Shown one piece after another: positions 1-6,278 of a DNA stretch of 14,489 nt. A program made the position numbers and the translations under genes. The DNA is from Planctomycetaceae bacterium. GTDB lineage: Bacteria; Planctomycetota; Planctomycetia; Pirellulales; Pirellulaceae. Each line of letters opens with the position of its first letter. The first letter of the stretch is position 1. The notes under the pieces are model-generated. The model ran no database searches and was not told where the DNA came from. It worked only from the letters and a program-made list of their open reading frames with translations. The stretch is taken from assembly GCA_002685655.1 (NCBI GenBank), contig NYXM01000010.1, positions 9,926 to 24,414 on the forward strand, given 5' to 3'.

Positions 1-1037
1 CGAATCGACGTCTCCGTTCCCTTGACGAACGTGGTTTGCAACTCGTCACCGGACAGTCGCATCATTTCGACACGACCGGCGTTATCACGGCGATGCCATT
101 GGACGTAGACATTGCCCGCCGCATCGGCGCTTTGGCCAAACGTTGCGGGAAACTCCTTGCCAGCGTAGCTGGGGATTTCGCCAACGGCTCGCAACTTCGG
201 CCCATCACCGGCATCGTCCAGAAATACCGTCCGGCCACCGGCGGGCATTACGACGGTCTTCCCCACCAGGCAGATGTCGCGAGAACAGACAAAGTGATCA
301 CGCCATGTGACGCGATCTTTGCGTTTGGCGAGCCACTCTTCCCCGCGCCAGCGGTCGCCATCGAATTCGATAACTTCTTTGACGAAATCCCAGGTCCAAG
401 CGACCTCACCATCGAATTCCACGGCGTACACCTGGGCGCCGAGCGTTGCGAAGTAGACACGGTCAGTGCCGACTGCCGGCGCCGAAAACACAGGCTCGCG
501 ACAATCGATCTCTTTGACAACCTTCCCCGTGTCTCGATCGAGCACGTAGTAGTAGCCCGCGGTCGTTCCGACATGCACGAACTTTCCAGCCACCGCTGGT
601 GCCGCGACGTTGTTACAGTTCCCCACGCCGCCTCGCGTCTTGAACTTCCACACCACGTCAAAAGTGGCCGCGTCAATCGCGAAGACCACGCCCGACCCAT
701 CGATGACGAACACTCGCCCGTCGCTGACGACCGGTGCCGCCACGATCCCGTCGGTCAGCGGTATCGCCGCGACCAAGCCGATCGATGCCTCCAACTCGAC
801 CTTACCTGCGTTTCCAGATCGCAATGCGTCGCCTTGAAGCTGCGTCCATTCTTCGGCAAGGCCACTGACCGCGATCAAACTCGTCGCGCAAACCCAGGCA
901 ACCAACCAGGGAAGTGAGAGTCGAAGCGGGGTGTGCAGATGATTGCACCGTCCACTCCAAAAAGTAGGCTGAAGAATCCAGAGATTCTGAATTTCAAACT
1001 GCGCATTGACTTCTAAGCATCGCTTAGTATTTGTCAT
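1..1037 (-). CDS. Exported PQQ-type beta-propeller repeat protein (3' end off the left edge)
   Basis: Reading the minus strand from ATG at 1037 gives 345 open codons to the window edge, so the C-terminus is missing. A hydrophobic segment at about residues 39-60, ending before AEEW, looks like a signal peptide or anchor. It is followed by WTQLQGDALRSG, which resembles the W-x-x-x-x-G opening of planctomycete PQQ-like propeller proteins. Blade-like repeats follow, such as APVVSDGRVFVIDGSGVVFA (about 101-120), a second near 146-175 ending in LDRDTGKVV, and SAPAVGTDRVYFATLGAQVY (about 185-204). The family includes BamB-like scaffolds and PQQ-dependent dehydrogenases. No dehydrogenase active site is visible in this part, so a structural propeller role is inferred. 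The start is supported by AAGGA 11 bases upstream and an in-frame stop just before it, but it leaves an unusually long stretch of about 38 residues before the hydrophobic segment. The gene follows the response regulator on the same strand after a 316-base gap. Confidence 0.85.
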   Translation of the reverse strand, partial: MTNTKRCLEVNAQFEIQNLWILQPTFWSGRCNHLHTPLRLSLPWLVAWVCATSLIAVSGLAEEWTQLQGDALRSGNAGKVELEASIGLVAAIPLTDGIVAAPVVSDGRVFVIDGSGVVFAIDAATFDVVWKFKTRGGVGNCNNVAAPAVAGKFVHVGTTAGYYYVLDRDTGKVVKEIDCREPVFSAPAVGTDRVYFATLGAQVYAVEFDGEVAWTWDFVKEVIEFDGDRWRGEEWLAKRKDRVTWRDHFVCSRDICLVGKTVVMPAGGRTVFLDDAGDGPKLRAVGEIPSYAGKEFPATFGQSADAAGNVYVQWHRRDNAGRVEMMRLSGDELQTTFVKGTETSI

Positions 1038-1069
1038 TAGTCGCTACGTCCTTTTGATTCTTTGTGCAA

Positions 1070-1093
1070 CTAGAAGCAGAACAACACTTCTAG
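1070..1093 (-). repeat. Perfect 7-base inverted repeat upstream of the propeller gene
   Basis: CTAGAAG at 1070-1076 pairs with CTTCTAG at 1087-1093 across a 10-base loop. It lies 33 bases upstream of the minus-strand start at 1037. It could be an operator or a hairpin in the leader RNA. There is no T-tract on either side, so it is not a typical intrinsic terminator. Confidence 0.5.
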
Positions 1094-1098
1094 CGGAG

Positions 1099-1128
1099 GG
1101 ACCCAGCGATGCCATTGCAGGTGGGTCC
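1099..1128. repeat. Inverted repeat GGACCCA / TGGGTCC
   Basis: GGACCCA at 1099-1105 is perfectly complementary to TGGGTCC at 1122-1128, with 16 bases between. The right arm lies within GGTGGGTCC, which recurs at 1217-1225. With the hairpin at 1070-1093, this suggests a structured leader or clustered binding sites. No known riboswitch class was recognised. Confidence 0.4.
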
Positions 1129-1353
1129 TGTCAGGTCGAAGGTCAATTGGGTTTCAGTGGGCGAGTCACTCGTTGTTGATTGTACAGAATCTCGTGGGTG
1201 GCAGCATCTGCCGACTGGTGGGTCCCTATTCCCACGCAACCCGGTCACTCGAAACAGGGCCGCTGTGTCGCCGGGAGTTCGTCATGGCACGCGGATAATA
1301 CCAACATCACAACCGCTGAAGCTTCGGGAGCCGAGCGTTACGACGAACTTGGT

Positions 1354-1803
1354 TCACGTATCCGTTGGTAGAATCGCAACTTCAAAAAAGAACCGTTCAA
1401 TGGTCTTGAAGGTCTCCATGAGATCACCGATTTTCAATCGTTTCGTGAGATACGCATTGCAGTTCAGCTGATAACACGCGCGGACGTCTTCTGCACAATC
1501 CGACGAAGTCAGGATGACGACGACCAGCGACTTCAACTTTGGATCAGCGCGTATCTCGGCCAGCACCTCGCGACCATCTTTGATGGGTAGATTCAGATCG
1601 AGCAAAATCAAGTCAGGTTCGGGAGCGTCTTCATATTCGCCATGGCGACGGAGGAATGCCATTGCCTCGTCGCCGTTGGCAACGCGGTGCACTCGATGTT
1701 CGGTGGAAATCCTGTCGAGTGCTATGCACGCGATTTTTGCGTCTACCGGTGAGTCCTCCACGTGCAAAATCTCGATCGGTCGATTTCGTTTTCGTGCATT
1801 CAA
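1354..1803 (-). CDS. Single-domain response regulator (CheY/Rcp1-like receiver)
   Basis: The 149-residue protein is one receiver domain with no output domain. The acidic pair E16-D17, the phospho-acceptor D69 in LLDLNLP, the switch residue T99 in ILTSSD and the conserved K121 are all present. The proline that normally follows this lysine is an arginine (TKRL). The spacing and the C-terminal helix ending FFFEVAILP resemble Rcp1-type regulators, which commonly pair with phytochrome-like and related histidine kinases. The start is a TTG at 1803-1801 that overlaps the kinase stop codon in a TTGA tetranucleotide; the in-frame codon three places upstream is TGA, so no longer start exists. An ATG at 1799 is in the wrong frame. 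The overlap implies translational coupling to the kinase, which makes it the likely phosphotransfer partner. The downstream target cannot be read from the sequence. Confidence 0.93.
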   Translation of the reverse strand: MNARKRNRPIEILHVEDSPVDAKIACIALDRISTEHRVHRVANGDEAMAFLRRHGEYEDAPEPDLILLDLNLPIKDGREVLAEIRADPKLKSLVVVILTSSDCAEDVRACYQLNCNAYLTKRLKIGDLMETFKTIERFFFEVAILPTDT

Positions 1804-3872
1804 AGCCAGTCAGCTCTCTTGTCTGGAATCGTAAAATAGAAGCAACTGCCACTGCCTAACTCAGACTCGAACCAGATTCTACCTGTGTGGTTTTCCACAA
1901 CTCGCTTACAGATTGCCAAGCCAATACCGCTGCCGGGATATGCATCCTGCGTATGTAATCTCTGAAAGATGGCAAAGACTTTTTCTTCGTGTCGCGAGTC
2001 TACGCCGATTCCATTGTCCATGACGGCGAACAACCATTCCAGTTCTTTTCGTTCGGCAGTGATGCGAATTTCGGGCCGCCGAGCCCCACGGTACTTGATG
2101 GCGTTGCTCATTAGGTTCTGAAAAAGTTGCTTCAGCTGGCGAGCATCCGCGTTGATTGTCGGCATTTCCAGGCACGTCACAACGGCTTGTGCGTCATTGA
2201 TCGGTGCTTCGAGATCGGAAAGGACGTCTTGCAGAACTTGATTGCAGTCAGTGGAACGAAACGATTCTTCACTCGTAGTGACGAGAGAATAGTCCAGCAG
2301 ATCATGAATCAGATTCTGCATCCTCTTGGTGCCCTCGACAGCGTTGTGAATAAACTGCAATGCCTCCGCGTTAAGTCCATCCTTCGCTTCCATCTGCAAC
2401 AGTTGGCAATAGCCGGCGACGGCACGTAAAGGTTCTTGCAGATCATGCGAAGCGGCATATGCGAATTGTCGCAGATCTTCGTTGCTCCGCTCCAGTTCCG
2501 AGACATTCCTTTTCAGATCGCGCGTCGTGCGTTGCAATGTTTCCATCACGCGGTTGTACAGTTCGGCAATCTGGCCGATCTCCGTGAAAGGCTCGACCGG
2601 TACGCGCAGGCTCAAGTCGCCTGTGTTGGCTTGACTGTCCATCACGCTGAGCAGATCGAGAGTCTCCGTCGTCGTGCCGTGTTCGGCCACGTTCAATCCG
2701 ATATGTTCCTGCTCCGGTGTCACCCGGATAGGAATCAGCCGATTGACGAACCACATTAAGGCGAATGAACCTCCAAACACCCACAGGAAACATGTGCCGA
2801 TGCCCAGGAGCTGTATGCCAAGTAGCGCTGGACGACTGAGACTCGTTTGCAACAGTTCAGTGTCTGCGAAGAGTGCCACGGCAAGCGTTCCCCACACTCC
2901 GGCGCCGACATGGACTGGGATCGCGCCGACGACATCGTCAATGCGGAACCACTCCAGCAGCCAGGTGCACGCCAACATGACAACAGCCGCGATGGCACCG
3001 ATGAGAAATGCGGAAGGCGCGCTGACCGCATGACAATTCGCCGTAATGGCGACCAAGCCGGCAAGTGAACCGTTCATCATTAAGTCAACTTCCGGACGCC
3101 CTCGTATTGGCCAGCCGATGGCAAGTGCTGCAAGCAAGCCGGCAGATCCAGCCAACATGGTGTTGGCGAGAATCAATGGAACCGAGTCGTCCGCCGTAAG
3201 CGTACTTCCTCCGTTGAATCCGATCCAACCGATCCACAACAACAAGACACCAAGCAAGGCGTTGGGAATATTCTGGCCAGTGAACTTACGTGGCGGTCCC
3301 TCGCTGGGAAACCGACCCTCGCGAGGTCCCAACAGGATGACCAGCGCCAGAGCAAACCAGCCACCCACGCTGTGGACCACGGTTGAACCCGCAAAGTCAA
3401 CAAAGCCCATCGCGCTAAGCCAACCTGCTGATTCGCCTTCAATGATCCCGCCCCAAGCCCAGTGACCGAAAATCGGATAGATGAAGGAGGAAAGCACGAT
3501 CGCTCCGATCAGGTATCCACCGAATTTCATGCGCTCGGCGACCGCTCCGGAAGCAATCGTCGTCGCAGTCCCGCAGAACATCGCTTGATAGAGAAAGAAG
3601 ACAGTGAGCCCAGCTCCCGATTCACGAAACGGTAACAAGAAGCCGCTCGTCCCAATGACCCCAACATGCGTCAGGCCGAACATGAGGGCGAAGCCGAAGG
3701 CCCAGAATAGTGCAACGGACACCGCAAAGTCGGCGATGTTCTTGACGGCAACGTTGATACTGTTCTTGGACCGTGTGAGACCTGACTCCAAGCACATGAA
3801 GCCCGGTTGCATCAAGAAAACAAGCCCAGCGCACAGCGCCACCCACACCAGGTCCAGATTCGACATTTCCAT
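1800..3872 (-). CDS. Ammonium transporter (Amt)-histidine kinase fusion
   Basis: Residues 1 to about 395 form an Amt/MEP/Rh ammonium-channel domain. The twin histidines are visible as H167 (in DFAGSTVVHS) and H321 (in AIPVHVGAGVWG). D159, the gate phenylalanines F99 and F219, and S223 in GFNGGS match E. coli AmtB D160, F107, F215 and S219. A HAMP-like segment (about 405-450, with GDLSLRVPV and TEIGQIAELYN) leads to a coiled linker. The HisKA dimerisation domain has H476 in SHDLQEPLR. The ATPase domain (about 575-683) has N590, D619-N-G-I-G and GSGIGLAICK. All catalytic boxes look intact. The expected role is an inner-membrane sensor that reads ammonium through the Amt core and phosphorylates the overlapping response regulator. 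Fusions like this are known, for example Ks-Amt5 of Kuenenia. A second ATG at 3866 has better spacing (9 bases) from GAGGGA than the first ATG at 3872 (3 bases). Confidence 0.95.
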   Translation of the reverse strand: MEMSNLDLVWVALCAGLVFLMQPGFMCLESGLTRSKNSINVAVKNIADFAVSVALFWAFGFALMFGLTHVGVIGTSGFLLPFRESGAGLTVFFLYQAMFCGTATTIASGAVAERMKFGGYLIGAIVLSSFIYPIFGHWAWGGIIEGESAGWLSAMGFVDFAGSTVVHSVGGWFALALVILLGPREGRFPSEGPPRKFTGQNIPNALLGVLLLWIGWIGFNGGSTLTADDSVPLILANTMLAGSAGLLAALAIGWPIRGRPEVDLMMNGSLAGLVAITANCHAVSAPSAFLIGAIAAVVMLACTWLLEWFRIDDVVGAIPVHVGAGVWGTLAVALFADTELLQTSLSRPALLGIQLLGIGTCFLWVFGGSFALMWFVNRLIPIRVTPEQEHIGLNVAEHGTTTETLDLLSVMDSQANTGDLSLRVPVEPFTEIGQIAELYNRVMETLQRTTRDLKRNVSELERSNEDLRQFAYAASHDLQEPLRAVAGYCQLLQMEAKDGLNAEALQFIHNAVEGTKRMQNLIHDLLDYSLVTTSEESFRSTDCNQVLQDVLSDLEAPINDAQAVVTCLEMPTINADARQLKQLFQNLMSNAIKYRGARRPEIRITAERKELEWLFAVMDNGIGVDSRHEEKVFAIFQRLHTQDAYPGSGIGLAICKRVVENHTGRIWFESELGSGSCFYFTIPDKRADWL

Positions 3873-3991
3873 CGTTCCCTCGAGAGCTGAGGAATCGCGA
3901 TGACTGCTTTCGACGAGTACGTGCCGCTCGAGTCCAGGTTACCAAGTCGAGTTTGCATCGTAGCAACCTTCTAGCGGATTTGCACTTTTTT

Positions 3992-4019
3992 CCTCGAAAG
4001 ATTTTGGCTGCCTCGAAAG
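3992..4019. repeat. Direct repeat CCTCGAAAG x2 (19-base period)
   Basis: CCTCGAAAG occurs at 3992-4000 and exactly again at 4011-4019, so copies start 19 bases apart, near two helical turns. The pair lies 120-147 bases upstream of the Amt-kinase start. The spacing would suit a dimeric regulator on one DNA face, but two 9-base copies could also arise by chance. Confidence 0.4.
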
Positions 4020-4173
4020 GCTAGCAAGATTACGGAGCTGCGCCTCGCCGCGGCCAAGGCTCCACAGGACTGACACGCATTTGGTTGGTTGCGACATGGC
4101 ATCCGACTGTCGAGAATCACGAAGGAGAATACATCGGACCACCGCCGCATCGTGCCTTCATACAGTTGATTTG

Positions 4174-4202
4174 TTGACTGAACCCTCCTATTTGTTCAAA
4201 AT
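4174..4202 (+). promoter_or_regulatory. Candidate sigma-70-type promoter for the exported-protein cluster
   Basis: TTGACT (4174-4179, five of six matches to the -35 consensus) is followed after 17 bases by CAAAAT (4197-4202, four of six to the -10 consensus). Transcription would start near 4209, which favours the ATG at 4254 over the in-frame TTG at 4215 as the start of the next gene. The inverted repeat at 4187-4205 overlaps the spacer and -10. Confidence 0.4.
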
Positions 4203-4205
4203 AGG
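4187..4205. repeat. Perfect inverted repeat CCTATTT-5-AAATAGG
   Basis: CCTATTT at 4187-4193 pairs with AAATAGG at 4199-4205 around a 5-base centre. It lies 48 bases upstream of the ATG at 4254 and overlaps the candidate -10 element. This is a natural position for a repressor operator, but no cognate regulator is visible in the window. Confidence 0.5.
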
Positions 4206-4253
4206 CTCTCGCATTTGGTCCCACCACTGACATGTCTTGACCTGGATGCTCTC

Positions 4254-6239
4254 ATGCCTCATTCGCGGACGATTGTCTTTCTGTTGTTCGTGCTTGTTGC
4301 CAGTCACGTGCGGGCACAGCCATCTTTAACCTATGCGGTCCCCGGCGCTGTCCAACCAGGCAAGACGATTGAACTGACGCTACATGGCGCAAAGCTAGAT
4401 GATCCACTCCGCGTTTGGACAAGTTTTCCAGCGAAGGTTGAAGTTGTTCCGGCCGAGGCTGGTAAGAAGGATCTCAAAAGCCGAACTTGCAAGATTACGG
4501 TCGACGCCGCGGCGCCTGTTGGCACCGGTGGATTCGTTGTCGGCAATGCGACCGGCACTTCGGACGTTTTATACATCGGTCTCGATGATCTGGCCTCAGT
4601 CGCCGATGACGGCAAGAACGTTTCTCAGTCCACAGCCCAAGTCCTGACGTTGCCAATCGCGGTGGATGGCGTTACCAATGGGGCCCAATTCGATCACTAC
4701 AAGTTTCCTGCCAAGAAGAACCAGCGGATCGCGTTTGAAGTGGTTGCGGCTCGAGTTGGCTCGGCAATTGATCCTGTCTTGCGACTCTTGGATTCTGTCG
4801 GAAAAGAGATTCTGTTTGCAGACGATGATCCCAGTCTGGGCGCTGATTGCCGTTTCGCGCATGTCTTCGACGCTGACGGAGACTATGTGCTGGAAGTGCG
4901 TGACAACCAATATCGTGGTGGTGGCCGTTACCGTCTTCGTGTCGGCGACTTTCCCTTGGTCACTTCGCCTTTTCCGCTGGGTGGCCGCTTCGGATCAACT
5001 GCGAGATTCGTTTTTTCTGGACCATCTGCAGACGGTACCGCACCGGTCTTCGTGCGAATTCCCGATGACGTCCGCACTGGCCGATTTTCCGTGAACGCAA
5101 GATTCCCAGACGGCAAGTCGTCGGCAACTGCCACTCTGGTCGCCAGTCGATTGCCAGAGGAGATGGAGATCGAACCAAACAACGACATCAAGATTGCTTC
5201 CCGAGTCACGTTGCCGTGTGCCGTCAATGGGATTCTGGGCGATAAAGCAGATCGAGACTACTTTCAATTCGCGGCCGTCAAAGGGCAAGCGATCTCATTT
5301 AAGGCAGTCTCTCGCAGCCTTGGTTCACCGGCTTTGCTATTCATGCGGCTGCTCAATGCGGACGGAGGCCAGTTGGCGGAAACCGCCGTTAGCGCTGAAG
5401 AAGAATTCATCCTGACACACACGCTTGCCGCGGACGGCATCTACCATTTGATGGTTTACGATTTGCTAAGACGCGGTGGTCCCGAGTACGCCTATCGCGT
5501 CGAAATGGCTTCCAACGTAGGTTTTTCGCTGTCGTTGAAGAATGACAAGGCCACGGCAATCAAGTTCATCACGACGCTGAAGACCGGCGCGTTTGCGTTG
5601 GACGTGCAGTGTGCTCGACGTGGCTTTGACGGCCCGATCACACTGTCGTTGGAGAACTCCGCCGCAGGTTTTCAGCTGATCAACAACATAATCCCCAAGG
5701 CCGCTAAGACTCATCGCGTGTTGTTAACCGTCCCGCCAACCGCACAGGCAGCGGATCTCCACGCTTTGCGTGTGGTGGGTACTGCCGACCACCAAGGGCG
5801 TCAGTTATCGTCAGTCGTCTCGACGGCCGCCTTGGTTCGCACTCGAAAACCGTTGATTTTGTATCCACCTCCTTGGATTGACGGCCTGCTGACAGTCGCC
5901 ACGGCACCGGAAGCTGAAGCGTTTTTCGAAACTAAACTCAGCAGCGACAAAGTTGCGTTTGCCGCGGACAAGGGGGTGGCGGAGCTGACCGTAACATTGG
6001 AACGCAAGAACAAGGAGTTCAAGGATTCTATTACGGTCGCCGTCGAAGGTCTTTCGGCGACGTTTTCCTACGCTGTCAAGCAAGACAAAGATAGTTACAA
6101 GGTTACCATCAAAGGACCTAAGAATGCGGCGGCGAAAAGCCACTCGTTGCGGATCATCGGGTACGGTGCCTTTAAGAGCAAAGGGCAGGTCGTTATCAAG
6201 GAAGCCGCGTTGGAAGTCGCTGCAGCTGCTGGCGGGTGA
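4254..6239 (+). CDS. Exported protein with two PPC (pre-peptidase C-terminal) domains
   Basis: The 661-residue protein begins with a signal peptide, MPHSRTIVFLLFVLVASHVRAQ. The ATG at 4254 was chosen because it places the signal peptide at the N-terminus; a TTG at 4215 would add 13 residues and sits almost on the predicted transcription start. After an Ig-like N-terminal region (about 25-110) come two PPC-type beta-sandwich domains: one at about 137-231 (FDHYKFPAKKNQRIAFEV, then LEVRDNQYRGGGRYRLRVG) and one at about 320-418 (DRDYFQFAAVKGQAISFK, then LMVYDLLRRGGPEYAYRVE). The remainder is beta-rich with no catalytic motif seen. PPC domains are usually non-catalytic modules of secreted proteins. 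In planctomycetes such proteins are often encoded beside DUF1549/DUF1553 genes, as here (39-base gap to the next gene). A periplasmic or surface binding role is inferred; the ligand is unknown. Confidence 0.88.
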   Translation: MPHSRTIVFLLFVLVASHVRAQPSLTYAVPGAVQPGKTIELTLHGAKLDDPLRVWTSFPAKVEVVPAEAGKKDLKSRTCKITVDAAAPVGTGGFVVGNATGTSDVLYIGLDDLASVADDGKNVSQSTAQVLTLPIAVDGVTNGAQFDHYKFPAKKNQRIAFEVVAARVGSAIDPVLRLLDSVGKEILFADDDPSLGADCRFAHVFDADGDYVLEVRDNQYRGGGRYRLRVGDFPLVTSPFPLGGRFGSTARFVFSGPSADGTAPVFVRIPDDVRTGRFSVNARFPDGKSSATATLVASRLPEEMEIEPNNDIKIASRVTLPCAVNGILGDKADRDYFQFAAVKGQAISFKAVSRSLGSPALLFMRLLNADGGQLAETAVSAEEEFILTHTLAADGIYHLMVYDLLRRGGPEYAYRVEMASNVGFSLSLKNDKATAIKFITTLKTGAFALDVQCARRGFDGPITLSLENSAAGFQLINNIIPKAAKTHRVLLTVPPTAQAADLHALRVVGTADHQGRQLSSVVSTAALVRTRKPLILYPPPWIDGLLTVATAPEAEAFFETKLSSDKVAFAADKGVAELTVTLERKNKEFKDSITVAVEGLSATFSYAVKQDKDSYKVTIKGPKNAAAKSHSLRIIGYGAFKSKGQVVIKEAALEVAAAAGG

Positions 6240-6278
6240 CCCATCAATTCGTTTCTTGCTGATCATATTTCTGGAGCA

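Larger units (their letters stand above)
1038..1353. other. Intergenic region with inverted and direct repeats, no gene seen
   Basis: This 316-base stretch separates the response regulator stop from the propeller-protein start. It reads as the leader or promoter region of the minus-strand propeller gene. It contains a perfect 7-base inverted repeat at 1070-1093, another at 1099-1128, and a 9-base direct repeat GGTGGGTCC at 1120-1128 and 1217-1225. Plus-strand reading frames here extend into the response regulator in antisense and show no recognisable protein features. No convincing promoter hexamers or T-tract terminator were found. Confidence 0.5.
3873..4253. other. Divergent intergenic region with repeats and a candidate promoter
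   Basis: This 381-base stretch lies between the minus-strand Amt-kinase gene and the plus-strand PPC-domain gene, so it should hold promoters for both. It contains a 9-base direct repeat at 3992-4019 and a promoter-like sequence with an inverted repeat at 4174-4205, annotated separately. Short reading frames here have no recognisable protein features. No sigma-54 type site (GG and GC 10 bases apart with TGGCAC/TTGC character) was found upstream of the ammonium sensor. Confidence 0.5.

Noticed and set aside
36..917. Long plus-strand reading frame of 293 codons
   Set aside because: It is antisense to the propeller-protein gene, whose minus-strand translation shows a hydrophobic signal segment and clear blade repeats. 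The plus-strand product has no recognisable motif.
1340..1372. Small hairpin GAAC-TTG-GTTC after the response regulator as a terminator
   Set aside because: The stem is only four perfect pairs and no T-tract follows on the minus strand.
1109..1471. Plus-strand reading frame of 120 codons in the intergenic region
   Set aside because: It runs into the response regulator in antisense and has no domain, no signal peptide and no neighbours in the same direction.
3873..4173. Sigma-54 promoter for the ammonium sensor
   Set aside because: Candidate GG/GC pairs such as TGGCAT near 4097 lack the correctly spaced TTGC element, and nothing suitable was found on the minus strand.
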